Below are positions 36,240 to 45,337 of a stretch of DNA of 64,000 nucleotides, one piece after another; the first letter of the stretch is position 1, and each line of letters starts with the position of its first letter. A program made the translations under genes and the position numbers. The notes below the pieces were generated by a model, which saw only the letters and a program-made list of their open reading frames with translations, was not told the DNA's origin and did no database searches. Source of the stretch: an uncultured Pelagibacteraceae bacterium (GTDB taxonomy: Bacteria > Pseudomonadota > Alphaproteobacteria > Pelagibacterales > AG-422-B15). Location of the stretch: NCBI GenBank assembly GCA_902524285.1, contig CABZCR010000002.1:1-64000 (forward strand). The letters run 5' to 3'.

Positions 36240-36301
36240 CCCCTTACTTAAAAAAAGAGTAAAATGAGATTGTAAGTTATTATTATACTATCCTATTGAT
36301 T

Positions 36302-36856
36302 TTATTTAACTTTTTTCTTTACCACACCTACAAGCGCTGGTCTTAGAAGTCTATCTCCAATTTTGTATCCCTCTTGAACAACTTCAGCAACAGTTCCAGC
36401 TTCTTGATCATCCTTTTTAACCTCATACATTGCTTGGTGGACATTCGGATCAAATTGCTCACCCAGCGATTTAATTTGTTCAATCTTAAATTTTTCAAAA
36501 GAAGATATAATTTGTTTCTCGGTGAGCTCAATTCCCTCAAATAGTTGTGAAAGACCGCCTGATTTTTCTTTTACTTCTTTAACTTTAACTGAAGCTATAG
36601 CTCTTTGGAGATTATCGAGAACTGATAGTATCTCTTTTGCGAAGTTTGAAATTACATAATTGCTTAAGTCCTCTTTTTCTCTATCAAATCTTTTTCTTAG
36701 ATTTTCATTTTCAGCTAGGCTTGTTAGAAGCCTACTCTCAAGCTCTTTAAGCTTATCATTATTATCAGTACCTGCTTTTTCTGATTTTTCTGCAGAATTA
36801 TTATCTACTTTGGCAGGTTTAGGATCTAGATTTTTTTTATTTTTATTTTTGGTCAT
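36302..36856 (-). CDS. grpE: Nucleotide exchange factor GrpE
   Basis: 184 residues. A charged N-terminal region (1-35) and a long coiled coil (about 36-85, with LLTSLAENENLRKRFDREKED) are followed by the beta-domain (QFDPNVHQAMYEV and VGDRLLRPALVGV-type signature). It releases ADP from DnaK. It is upstream of dnaK, dnaJ and dapB on the same strand, making a compact chaperone operon, and is divergent from rph with overlapping promoters. Confidence 0.96.
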   Translation of the reverse strand: MTKNKNKKNLDPKPAKVDNNSAEKSEKAGTDNNDKLKELESRLLTSLAENENLRKRFDREKEDLSNYVISNFAKEILSVLDNLQRAIASVKVKEVKEKSGGLSQLFEGIELTEKQIISSFEKFKIEQIKSLGEQFDPNVHQAMYEVKKDDQEAGTVAEVVQEGYKIGDRLLRPALVGVVKKKVK

Positions 36857-36863
36857 ATTTAAT

Positions 36864-36892
36864 TATGTAATGATCTATATTATTTTCGTCAA
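36864..36892 (-). promoter_or_regulatory. Candidate sigma70 promoter of grpE
   Basis: Minus strand TTGACG (36887-36892) then 17 bases then TACATA (36864-36869). The -35 matches the consensus in five of six positions, the -10 in three. It lies in the 59-base divergent gap with rph and would give a leader of only a few bases. Confidence 0.4.
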
Positions 36893-36899
36893 TACATAG

Positions 36900-36905
36900 T
36901 ATAAT
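36900..36905 (+). promoter_or_regulatory. Candidate -10 box of rph
   Basis: A perfect TATAAT lies ten bases before the rph ATG at 36916. There is no clear -35, and the region upstream is the -35 of the oppositely oriented grpE promoter, so the two would compete. The transcript leader would be very short or absent. Confidence 0.4.
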
Positions 36906-36915
36906 TTATCACTCA

Positions 36916-37629
36916 ATGAGAAATAATAGAAATATCAACCAAATAAGAAATATAGAAATAATTCCTAAATTTTCATGCAATCCGGAAGGCTCATGTTTAA
37001 TTAAATGTGGTAGTACACATGTGATCTGCAGTGCATCACTTGATAGAAATTTACCAAGATGGTTAAAAAATTCAGAAACTGGGTGGGTAACAGCAGAGTA
37101 TGGGATGTTACCAAGATCAACTTCTGAGAGAATGTCTAGAGAAGCCGCTAAAGGCAAACAGTCTGGTAGAACTCAGGAAATCCAAAGACTAATTGGAAGA
37201 TCACTAAGATCAATAGTTAATTTAGAAGATTTAAGAGAATTACAAATAATAATAGATTGTGATGTTATCCAAGCAGATGGCGGAACAAGAACTGCTTCAA
37301 TCTCAGGATCATTTATTGCACTCCAATTATGCATAAATCATATGCTAAATAAAAAAATTATAAAAAAAAATCCAATAAGTGAATATGTTGCCGCAATCAG
37401 CTGTGGAATTATAAATGGTGAGCCTTATTTAGACTTAGATTTCGAAGAAGATCAAAATGCTGAAGTAGACGCAAACTTTGTAATAACAGAAAGTGGTAAA
37501 TTAGTTGAAGTACAGATGACTTCAGAAAAAAAGCTTTGTGAGGAGAGGTCATTTAATGCAATGTTGGAACTTGCAAAATCAGGGATCTCTGAGATTATCC
37601 AAATGCAAAAACAAATTTTAAGTGATTAA
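36916..37629 (+). CDS. rph: Ribonuclease PH
   Basis: 237 residues, normal for RNase PH. The family motifs GWVTAEYGMLPRST, RTQEIQRLIGRSLR and DCDVIQADGGTRTASISG are present, the last including the phosphate-binding and catalytic residues. It trims tRNA and rRNA 3' ends phosphorolytically. rdgB begins within its last eight bases; rph-rdgB is a frequent pair, here divergent from grpE as in other Alphaproteobacteria, where hrcA is often nearby but not seen here. Confidence 0.96.
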   Translation: MRNNRNINQIRNIEIIPKFSCNPEGSCLIKCGSTHVICSASLDRNLPRWLKNSETGWVTAEYGMLPRSTSERMSREAAKGKQSGRTQEIQRLIGRSLRSIVNLEDLRELQIIIDCDVIQADGGTRTASISGSFIALQLCINHMLNKKIIKKNPISEYVAAISCGIINGEPYLDLDFEEDQNAEVDANFVITESGKLVEVQMTSEKKLCEERSFNAMLELAKSGISEIIQMQKQILSD

Positions 37630-38236
37630 AAGTATAAAAGAAATAGTCATTGCCAGTCATAACGAAGGAAAGGTGAGAGAAATCAGATCTCTATTAAAGC
37701 CAATGGGATTCAAAATTTACTCCGCAAAAAAATTTTGTATTAATGAACCAATTGAAGATGGAAAAACTTTTAGAGAAAATTCTCTAATAAAATCAAAAAA
37801 TGCTGCCAAAAAATCGGGTATTCCTGCCATTGCTGACGATAGTGGCCTTTGTATATTATCGCTTGGTAATCAACCTGGAATATACTCAGCCAGATGGGCT
37901 GGAAAGGATAAAAATTTTGATACGGCAATCAGAAAAATACGAAAAAAAATTTATAAAAATAATCATGTTAATAAAAGCTCTAGAAAAGCTTTTTTTTGTT
38001 GTGCTTTATCTATTTATTTTCCAGATAATAATTACAGAGTATTTGAAGGAAAAAAATATGGGCATATTCAATTTCCTCCTTTAGGCAAAAATGGCTTTGG
38101 ATATGATCCAATATTTGTCCCAATTGGTTATAAAAAAACATTTGGTGAAATGAATTTCAATTATAAGGAAAGAATAAGTCACCGATCAATTGCATTTAAA
38201 AAAATGAAAACTTATTTAGAAAGATTTAAAGATTAA
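37622..38236 (+). CDS. rdgB: XTP/dITP diphosphatase (RdgB/HAM1)
   Basis: 204 residues from the GTG at 37622. IVIASHNEGKVREI is the SHNxxK phosphate-binding motif, IADDSGLCI the metal site, and GFGYDPIF and ISHRSIAFKKM the nucleobase-binding and C-terminal motifs. It removes dITP, XTP and related triphosphates. It overlaps rph by eight bases. Its stop shares TTAA (38233-38236) with the convergent LpoA-like gene. Confidence 0.95.
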   Translation: MIKSIKEIVIASHNEGKVREIRSLLKPMGFKIYSAKKFCINEPIEDGKTFRENSLIKSKNAAKKSGIPAIADDSGLCILSLGNQPGIYSARWAGKDKNFDTAIRKIRKKIYKNNHVNKSSRKAFFCCALSIYFPDNNYRVFEGKKYGHIQFPPLGKNGFGYDPIFVPIGYKKTFGEMNFNYKERISHRSIAFKKMKTYLERFKD

Positions 38237-39525
38237 TTCAACAGACTAAATTTTTGATTCTTTATTTTATATATTTTTGGTTGTCGTAAGACATTGCCAT
38301 CTGAAGTTATTTTAAACCAACCATTCATTCCAATAAAACCATTGGAGTTATGCAGTTTTTTTATTGTGAAATTGTTTTTGTCTTGATGAAGATCACTGAT
38401 GAGTCCAACAATATCATAGCTTAACGCTGCTAAAGAGTGTGGCTTAGAATTAAAAATTTCAAAATACATATTCTCAAATTTTCTCCGATTATCTATGTCA
38501 AGTGACGCAAAGTATCCATTTTCTAAACCTGGCTCTTTAAGTGATAAATTCTTAGCCCACAAAGAACTTCCTATATATTGAACTTTTTTAGGATCTACAT
38601 CGTAGTATGGAAGTATAGAGCTGAAGTTTGATACCTCTTGAAAATTTTGTGCGAAAATTATTAAGGCTTCAAAGTTTAATTGACCGTAGGTATCTAATTT
38701 TTTTAATCTCTTCAATTCTTCTTTAGCTTTTTCAGAATTTTCTTTTTCCAATTGTTTAATTTTCTTTTCTAAATTAGCTTTTCTTTCCTCAAAATTTGAA
38801 ACATCCTTTGAAACATCATAATAACTTGGAGACTTTGGATTATAGAAAGTAAAATTAAAGGATGATAAATTATTTTTATCATGAAATTTTTTAATTTCTC
38901 TTTCAACACGAATTCCAAACTCATTTCTTGGCACTAATACAGCATATTTTTTTAAATCACGTTTAATGGAATAGTTTAATATTCTCTTTATTTCATCTTC
39001 TAATTTAAACCCGAACACATATAGTCCCTCGTCTTGTATTTCAGAATTATTAGAAAGAGCTATTATGGGTATACTATTATTTTTTGTGATCTCTCTAACC
39101 TGATTGACTTTTTCTGAGAAAACTGGCCCAATAATTATATCTATGTCATCTTTAAGTACGTTATATAATCGAGATAACAACTGTCCTTCATCACCTGTAT
39201 CAATTATTGTAAATATAATTTTTTTATTATCTTTTTTTTCAATTGCCAATTGAGCTGAATTTAATAACGATCTACCTATTTGGTAGTGTTTACCACTTAG
39301 AGGTAGCATTAAAACAATATTAAGAAATTGCTTTTGAGCAATATCCTTATCTTCACTCAGTATCTGTAATGATAACGAATTATTATTTTTATTCTTATTA
39401 TCTAATTTTATAGATTTATTATATGTGGTAGTTTCATTTTGGTAATTACTTGGAGTTTCACAACTAAGAAAGCTAATGAATGTAGAGAAAGCTATTAATA
39501 GTATAATTTTTTTTTTTAGATACAT
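38233..39525 (-). CDS. Penicillin-binding-protein activator (LpoA-like) lipoprotein
   Basis: 430 residues. The signal has a lipobox with Cys22 (FISFLSC), then a linker and a type I periplasmic-binding-protein fold (VLMLPLSGKHYQIGRSLLNSAQLA, IIGPVFSEKVNQVREI, IPIIALSN). A charged coiled coil (about 223-252, Lys/Glu rich) interrupts it, as in other alphaproteobacterial members. LpoA activates a cell-wall synthase in E. coli; these alphaproteobacterial proteins carry that name by homology. The divergent neighbour rsmI is conserved context. The two starts abut directly (CATATG, 39523-39528). Confidence 0.82.
   Translation of the reverse strand: MYLKKKIILLIAFSTFISFLSCETPSNYQNETTTYNKSIKLDNKNKNNNSLSLQILSEDKDIAQKQFLNIVLMLPLSGKHYQIGRSLLNSAQLAIEKKDNKKIIFTIIDTGDEGQLLSRLYNVLKDDIDIIIGPVFSEKVNQVREITKNNSIPIIALSNNSEIQDEGLYVFGFKLEDEIKRILNYSIKRDLKKYAVLVPRNEFGIRVEREIKKFHDKNNLSSFNFTFYNPKSPSYYDVSKDVSNFEERKANLEKKIKQLEKENSEKAKEELKRLKKLDTYGQLNFEALIIFAQNFQEVSNFSSILPYYDVDPKKVQYIGSSLWAKNLSLKEPGLENGYFASLDIDNRRKFENMYFEIFNSKPHSLAALSYDIVGLISDLHQDKNNFTIKKLHNSNGFIGMNGWFKITSDGNVLRQPKIYKIKNQKFSLLN
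39502..39507 (+). promoter_or_regulatory. Candidate -10 box of rsmI inside the lpoA-like gene
   Basis: A perfect TATAAT lies 18 bases before the rsmI ATG, inside the codons of the divergent gene's signal peptide. It is the only place left for an rsmI promoter, because the two start codons touch. No convincing -35 is seen. Confidence 0.35.
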
Positions 39526-40413
39526 ATGAACATAAAATTAAACAATAGCTATATTAATGAATTATTAGAATACGAAAAGGTTCAAAATGGATTGTACATT
39601 GTGGCAACTCCCATTGGTAACCTTGGCGATATTACTATCAGATCACTTAAGATCTTATCTTGTGTCGATCTTATTTTATGCGAAGATAGTAAAACGAGTA
39701 AAAAATTAACTAACAAGTATGGGATCAAGACACCTTTAAAACCTTTTCACAAATTTAATTCTAAGAAATCAATACCGTTATTAATAAAAATGCTTCATTT
39801 AGGTAAGTCTATGGCCTTAATCAGTGATGCTGGAACGCCACTAATTTCAGACCCAGGTGCAGACCTTGTAAAAAGCTGTGAGATTAACAGCATAAAAGTA
39901 TTTTCAATACCAGGGCCCTCCGCAACAATAGCTAGTTTTGTGCTGTCAAACTTTTCTGAAAAATCTTTTTTATTTAGAGGTTTTTTCCCACGACAAAAAA
40001 GAGATGTTGCTAAAGAAATAGACATTATAAAAAAGATGGATTGCCCAATTATTTTTTTTGAGTCTCCTAAGCGTATTTTAAAATCATTATTATTAATACA
40101 AAAAAAACATGGTAATTGTGAAATTACTTTTGTTAGGGAATTAACTAAAAAAAATGAAGAAGTAATTAATTCTAATATATCTAATGTTATTAGCATATTG
40201 AAACAGAGAGCGAAAATTTTAGGGGAAGTAACTTTTATTATAAATCCAATACAAGACCTACTTGGAGAAAAAATTTCGAAACAAGATATACTATTACTTA
40301 CTGATAAGCTTAGAAGAGATGGCCTAAATATATCTGAAATTTCTAGAGTAATTTCTAATGACTTTAACGTATCAAAAAGAGATGTATATCAATTGTTGAT
40401 AAAAAATCAGTAA
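39526..40413 (+). CDS. rsmI: 16S rRNA (cytidine-1402-2'-O)-methyltransferase
   Basis: 295 residues. GLYIVATPIGNLGDITIRSL (about 22-41) is the RsmI signature, followed by ALISDAGTPLISDPGADLV and IPGPSATIAS, the tetrapyrrole-methylase fold SAM site. It methylates C1402 in the decoding centre. The first 20 residues are an extension before the usual start, but there is no other good start codon before the signature, so the ATG at 39526 is kept. Confidence 0.95.
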   Translation: MNIKLNNSYINELLEYEKVQNGLYIVATPIGNLGDITIRSLKILSCVDLILCEDSKTSKKLTNKYGIKTPLKPFHKFNSKKSIPLLIKMLHLGKSMALISDAGTPLISDPGADLVKSCEINSIKVFSIPGPSATIASFVLSNFSEKSFLFRGFFPRQKRDVAKEIDIIKKMDCPIIFFESPKRILKSLLLIQKKHGNCEITFVRELTKKNEEVINSNISNVISILKQRAKILGEVTFIINPIQDLLGEKISKQDILLLTDKLRRDGLNISEISRVISNDFNVSKRDVYQLLIKNQ

Positions 40414-40447
40414 TAAAATAAAACTTGGTATATGATGATTAGTAACA

Positions 40448-41038
40448 ATGAAAATTAAATCTTTATTTGTTGTAATATATATAGCTTTTTCTGGTATTTG
40501 GATAACAAATTGTGCTCAAGTTGCAACTGGAGCGGCTGTAAAGGTTGTTACTGTTAATCAGGAAGATAGATCAATTGGTGAGTTTGTTGACGATACGATA
40601 ATTAAAACTGTAATTAAAAATGCATATTTTGATCAAAATGAAAATTTATTTTTTAATATTGATGTTGAGGTATCTCAAGCTAGAGTTTTACTTACAGGAA
40701 CAGTAGAGAATATTGATCTAAAAATCGAGGCAACGCGTATTGCATGGGGAGTAAGCGGTGTAGAAACTGTTATAAATGAAATTCAAATCTCGAATTCAGA
40801 CAACATTCTTAATTATGCTGATGATTTAGTAATAAGCACAAAAGTAAAGGGAAAATTAATCTTACAAGAAAATGTTAATTCACTTAACTACAATATTGAG
40901 ACAGTAAATAAGCTTGTTTATATAATTGGAATTGCAGCAAGTGAGAGTGAGAAAAATTTAGTAATTGATATTGCACAAAACGTATATGGAGTTAAAGAAG
41001 TAATAGATTATATCTCAATTAGAGAAAGTGAAATTTAA
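40448..41038 (+). CDS. BON-domain outer-membrane lipoprotein (DolP/OsmY-like)
   Basis: 196 residues. The lipobox Cys is near residue 22 (WITNCAQ), followed by two BON domains, about 46-115 (VLLTGTVENIDLKIEATRIAWGVSGVETVINEI) and 125-192 (VYIIGIAASESEKNLVIDIAQNVYGVKEVIDYI). BON proteins of this type (E. coli DolP/YraP) bind anionic phospholipid and support envelope integrity. The rsmI-BON-gshB order is conserved in proteobacteria, but the usual yraN gene is absent from the 34-base gap after rsmI. Confidence 0.87.
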   Translation: MKIKSLFVVIYIAFSGIWITNCAQVATGAAVKVVTVNQEDRSIGEFVDDTIIKTVIKNAYFDQNENLFFNIDVEVSQARVLLTGTVENIDLKIEATRIAWGVSGVETVINEIQISNSDNILNYADDLVISTKVKGKLILQENVNSLNYNIETVNKLVYIIGIAASESEKNLVIDIAQNVYGVKEVIDYISIRESEI

Positions 41039-41043
41039 TAAAA

Positions 41044-41973
41044 ATGAATATTGGTTTTCAGATAGATGAGGTTGAAAAACTTAATTTTAAAACTGATAGC
41101 TCACTTCCACTTATCCTTGAATCTCAGAAAAGAAGAAATAAAAACTATTATTTTTTACCAAGCAGTTTAACGTATAAAGAAAATCATTTGTATGCCCAAG
41201 TAAGGGATATTTCATTCAGAAATAACAAATTATCAAGCTACGTAATCGGTAAAGAAAAGCAATTCAGAGTTGATCATTTTAATTATGTTTTTATAAGACA
41301 GGATCCGCCATATAATATGGAGTATATCTCTTCTTTACATCTTTTAGAGCAAGTTACGGGTTCTATAAAGTTTATTAACAGTCCAAAAGGCATTAGGAAT
41401 GCTCCAGAAAAAATTTCAATGCTAGCACACAAAAACATTATACCTCCAACAATAATTACTAGATCTAAAATTGAAGTTGTTAATTTTATGAAAAAATTTG
41501 GAAAGTCAGTAATTAAACCGTTATACGGCAATGGAGGTGAGAGCATATTTTTACTTGATAAAAATGACGAAAATTACAATCAAATTATCGAGAGATTTAC
41601 AGATCAACTCAATGAGCCTTTCATAGTTCAAAAGTTTTTATCAGAGATAAAAAAGGGGGATAAAAGGATAATTATTATTAATGGAAAACCAATTGCAGCT
41701 CTGAGAAGAATTCCAAACAAGAAAGAAATAAGATCTAATATTCACGTTGGAGGCAACTGTGAAGCAGTTAATTTGTCAAAAAATGATCTGAAAATTTGCA
41801 ATCAAATAAAAAAATTCTTACAAGATGAAGGACTTTTCTTTGTTGGCATTGATATTATTGGAAAATATTTAACAGAAATAAATGTTACTTCTCCAACTTG
41901 CATCCAAGAAATTAAAAAATTTCATAAAATTGATATAGCCAAAATAATATGGGATCAACTTAATGAATATTAA
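41044..41973 (+). CDS. gshB: Glutathione synthetase
   Basis: 309 residues with the ATP-grasp fold. IRQDPPYNMEYISSLHLLEQ, FINSPKGIRNAPEK, SVIKPLYGNGGESIF and the Mg-ligand end VGIDIIGKYLTEINVTSPTCIQEI match bacterial GshB (the last being the TEINVTSPTG motif). It joins gamma-glutamylcysteine and glycine. It starts five bases after the BON gene. A short 14-base gap leads to the esterase gene. Confidence 0.95.
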   Translation: MNIGFQIDEVEKLNFKTDSSLPLILESQKRRNKNYYFLPSSLTYKENHLYAQVRDISFRNNKLSSYVIGKEKQFRVDHFNYVFIRQDPPYNMEYISSLHLLEQVTGSIKFINSPKGIRNAPEKISMLAHKNIIPPTIITRSKIEVVNFMKKFGKSVIKPLYGNGGESIFLLDKNDENYNQIIERFTDQLNEPFIVQKFLSEIKKGDKRIIIINGKPIAALRRIPNKKEIRSNIHVGGNCEAVNLSKNDLKICNQIKKFLQDEGLFFVGIDIIGKYLTEINVTSPTCIQEIKKFHKIDIAKIIWDQLNEY

Positions 41974-41987
41974 TTAAATTTTTTCTT

Positions 41988-42950
41988 ATGAGTGTACAGG
42001 CCAAATTACTAAATTTTATGCTTACAAAATATGTTAAAAATGTCCAACCTCCGGTTGAGGAAAGATCATATATAGAAGCTAGAAAGATGATGAATCAGGA
42101 AGGATATAGTGATCAAAATGCACCATTCGGATCAAAAATAATTCAAAAATTTATTTTTAAGAAAACTAAATCATACATTACAACTAATGAAATTTTTTTA
42201 AATAATATAAGAGCTCTACATTTTACACATGACAACTTTGATAACGAAAAATGTATATTGTATTTTCATGGCGGAGGATATGTTGCTGGTTCTCCAGAAA
42301 CTCATCAAAATATGCTACTTTCACTAGCTCACTTATCTTCAACTCAAATATTTGCTATTGATTATTCATTATCGCCTGAGAGCGTTTTTCCGCAAGCAAT
42401 AAATGATGCTCTAAAGAGTTATGATGCTCTAATTGAAAAAGGTTTTAAAAGTGATAATATATTTTTTGGAGGAGACTCAGCTGGTGGAAATTTAACCTTG
42501 GTAAGTACACTCAAATTACAACAGTTAAATCAAACACTGCCATCAAAATTATTCTTATTATCGCCCTGGACTGATCTAACCGGCGAAGGGAGAAGTATTA
42601 AGGAAAATTCAAAATCAGATCCATACTTGTCATACGACAATTGGCTAAACACGTCACTTTCAATGCAAAAGACTGTAAAAGAGTGGTATGCCCCTAATCA
42701 GAATTATCAAAATCCACTTATCTCACCTGTATTTGCTGAGTATCGTGATTTTCCAAATACATTAATCCAAGTGAGTGATATCGAAATACTTTATAGTGAC
42801 TCCCAAGATGTTGCTGAAAGAATAAAAATAGGAGGTAATGAAGTTAAACTTTCTGTTTACAATAATCTACCACATGTATGGCAGATCTTTGGATTTTTAC
42901 CTGAAGCAAAACAAGCGCTTCGTGAAATTTCCGATTTTTTAAAGAATTAA
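41988..42950 (+). CDS. Alpha/beta hydrolase, hormone-sensitive lipase (HSL) family
   Basis: 320 residues. YFHGGGYVAGSPETHQ is the HGGG oxyanion motif, FFGGDSAGGNLTL the GDSAGG nucleophile elbow with catalytic Ser, and DIEILYSDSQD and HVWQIFG supply Asp and His. It is an esterase/lipase of the bacterial HSL (family IV) group acting on short acyl esters; the true substrate is unknown. No signal peptide. Its stop shares TTAA (42947-42950) with the convergent malic enzyme gene. Confidence 0.9.
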   Translation: MSVQAKLLNFMLTKYVKNVQPPVEERSYIEARKMMNQEGYSDQNAPFGSKIIQKFIFKKTKSYITTNEIFLNNIRALHFTHDNFDNEKCILYFHGGGYVAGSPETHQNMLLSLAHLSSTQIFAIDYSLSPESVFPQAINDALKSYDALIEKGFKSDNIFFGGDSAGGNLTLVSTLKLQQLNQTLPSKLFLLSPWTDLTGEGRSIKENSKSDPYLSYDNWLNTSLSMQKTVKEWYAPNQNYQNPLISPVFAEYRDFPNTLIQVSDIEILYSDSQDVAERIKIGGNEVKLSVYNNLPHVWQIFGFLPEAKQALREISDFLKN

Positions 42951-45214
42951 TTCTTAAAAGCTGATAATGCAGCAAGATTGACAATATCTGCAACATTCGC
43001 ACCTAATGGAGCGATTTGTATACTTTCTTTAAAACCGACTAAATAAGGCCCCACAAGCGTACCGCCTCCAAGCTCTTGAAGCATTTTTGTAGAAATACTC
43101 GCACTATGAATCGCTGGCATAATGAGTAGATTTGCAGGTCCCGATAATTTACAGAATGGATAAAGACTCATTAAATTTTCATTGAGTGCTGTATTTGCTC
43201 CCATTTCACCGTCATATTCAAAATCAAGATTTCTTTCATCCAGAATTTTTTTCGCGTCTCTCATAAAAACTGATCTTTCCGTAAATGGCTTTCCAAAATT
43301 TGAATATGAAACTAACGCAGCTTTAGGCTCGATACCAAATATATCTCTAACAACCTCAGCACTTTCTTGAGTAATATTTGCTAATTGAGATGCATTTGGC
43401 ATGTCATGTACATTAGAGTCTGCAACAAAGATTGTTCTACCATTGCATAACATAACCGTCATGCCGAGAATTGTTTTGTTAGGAATTGGATCTAAAACGT
43501 ATTCAATACTTTCTAGAGAAGCTGCATAACTTCTTGTCAATCCACATACCATTGCATCAGCTTCTTTTAAGGATACCATGCATGCCGCAAAAACATTTCT
43601 TTCTCTTATAAGTAGATCAAGACAGTCTTTCTTTAGAAAACCTTTTCTCTGTAAACGGTGATAAATATGTTCTGCATAACGATCATGCTCTGTTTTATTT
43701 CTAGTACTATGAACTTCCATTTGATCGAAAAAATCTAAACCCATATCCTTCATTTTATTTTCAATAATTTCATCTCTTCCAATTAGAATTGGAGTACCCA
43801 TTCCATTGTTTAGAAAAATTACTGCAGCCCTGATCATGTTTTCCTCTTCACCCTCAGTAAAAATTACTCTTTTCGGATTCTCTTTCACCTCTTGAAAAAC
43901 TTTTTGAAGAAGACCAGCAGATGGATTTAGTCTCGCGGACAGCTCATTAGAATAGTTTTCCATATCAACAATTGCTTTACGCGCAACCCCTGTATCCATT
44001 GCAGCTTTAGCAACTGCCGGTGGAACTTTACTAATCAATCTAGGATCAAAAGGAGAGGGAATAATATATTCTGGGCCATACTGAGGTCTATTTCCAGGAT
44101 ATGCATTTGCCACTTCATCTGGCACGTCTTCTTTGGCCAAATCAGCAATTGCTTTTGCTGCAGCAATTTTCATTTCAAGATTAATTGTTTTTGCCCTAAC
44201 ATCCAGAGCGCCTCTAAATATGTATGGAAAGCCCAATACGTTGTTAACCTGGTTAGGGTAATCAGATCTTCCAGTGGCAATTATTGCATCATCTCTGCAT
44301 TCTTTAATTTTCTCTGGTAATATTTCTGGCTCAGGATTTGCCATGGCAAAAATAATTGGTTTTTCTGCCATGGAAAGGATCATCTTTTGATTAATGATGT
44401 TTCCAACAGAAAGTCCAAAAAAGATATCAGCTCCTTCTAATGCATCTTCAAGAGTTTTACATTTTGTTTTTACTGCATGTGCAGATTTCCACTGATTGAT
44501 ATTTTCTTTTCTTTCGGTATTTATAACTCCCTTAGTGTCACATAATATTGCATTTTCATTTGGCATGCCCATTGCTTTTAGTAGTTCAAGACACGCAATC
44601 CCTGCAGCTCCAGCACCATTAACAACAATTTTAGCCTCACTAATTTTTTTACCAGTAAGGTCTAATGCATTTATAAGAGCTGCAGCAGATATAATTGCAG
44701 TACCATGTTGATCATCATGAAAAATTGGTATGTCCATAATTTCTCTCAGTGTGTCTTCAATTATGAAACACTCAGGTGCTTTTATATCTTCAAGGTTAAT
44801 TCCCCCAAAAGAAGGTCCTAAGTACTTTACAGAATTGATAAATTCATCCGCATCTTCTGTGTCAATTTCTAAATCGATTGAGTCGATATCTGAAAATCTT
44901 TTAAATAAAACAGATTTACCTTCCATAACTGGTTTTGAAGCATGGGCACCTAAATTTCCTAAACCTAAGATTGCAGTACCATTTGATATAACTGCAACGA
45001 TGTTACCTTTACTGGTGTAATCATAGACTGTACTTGTATCATCTGCTATCGCATTAACCGGTGCAGCAACACCTGGTGAATAAGCTAGTGACAGATCTCT
45101 TTGAGTTTCAAGTGGCTTTGTAGCTTTAATTTCAATTTTTCCTGGCTTACCCTGTGCATGAAAAACTAAAGCTTCTTTTTCACTAAAATGTTCTTCTCTA
45201 TCTTTTTTGGCCAT
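42947..45214 (-). CDS. maeB: NADP-dependent malic enzyme fused to a phosphotransacetylase domain
   Basis: 755 residues. The N-terminal malic enzyme (about 1-425) has SLAYSPGVAAP, FHDDQHGTAII, VVNGAGAAGIACLELL and AMANPEPEI. The C-terminal phosphotransacetylase-like domain (about 435-755) includes ALVSYSNFGKP and YDGEMGANTALN. This is the MaeB type, decarboxylating malate to pyruvate with NADP; the C-terminal domain usually acts in acetyl-CoA-dependent regulation rather than PTA catalysis. It is divergent from murJ across 123 AT-rich bases in which I see nothing else. Confidence 0.97.
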   Translation of the reverse strand: MAKKDREEHFSEKEALVFHAQGKPGKIEIKATKPLETQRDLSLAYSPGVAAPVNAIADDTSTVYDYTSKGNIVAVISNGTAILGLGNLGAHASKPVMEGKSVLFKRFSDIDSIDLEIDTEDADEFINSVKYLGPSFGGINLEDIKAPECFIIEDTLREIMDIPIFHDDQHGTAIISAAALINALDLTGKKISEAKIVVNGAGAAGIACLELLKAMGMPNENAILCDTKGVINTERKENINQWKSAHAVKTKCKTLEDALEGADIFFGLSVGNIINQKMILSMAEKPIIFAMANPEPEILPEKIKECRDDAIIATGRSDYPNQVNNVLGFPYIFRGALDVRAKTINLEMKIAAAKAIADLAKEDVPDEVANAYPGNRPQYGPEYIIPSPFDPRLISKVPPAVAKAAMDTGVARKAIVDMENYSNELSARLNPSAGLLQKVFQEVKENPKRVIFTEGEEENMIRAAVIFLNNGMGTPILIGRDEIIENKMKDMGLDFFDQMEVHSTRNKTEHDRYAEHIYHRLQRKGFLKKDCLDLLIRERNVFAACMVSLKEADAMVCGLTRSYAASLESIEYVLDPIPNKTILGMTVMLCNGRTIFVADSNVHDMPNASQLANITQESAEVVRDIFGIEPKAALVSYSNFGKPFTERSVFMRDAKKILDERNLDFEYDGEMGANTALNENLMSLYPFCKLSGPANLLIMPAIHSASISTKMLQELGGGTLVGPYLVGFKESIQIAPLGANVADIVNLAALSAFKN

Positions 45215-45337
45215 AATTTACTTTTTTCGGATTTTATATAGGATTTAAACTACTTTTCAAATTCAAAAGATATATATTAGACGAACCTTTATTTTTGAAG
45301 TTATTTAAATCAAAATAAATTAATAAACAATGTTTAT

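Noticed and set aside
36240-36301. Terminator after grpE
   Set aside because: Only a weak CTTAC/GTAAG pairing far apart and no U tract on the grpE strand.
39795-40196. 133-residue frame antisense to rsmI
   Set aside because: Fully inside rsmI, whose motifs are complete; no independent evidence of coding.
45215-45337. Hairpin CTTTT...AAAAG in the maeB/murJ gap
   Set aside because: Five-base arms in A/T-rich sequence without a following T run; expected by chance.
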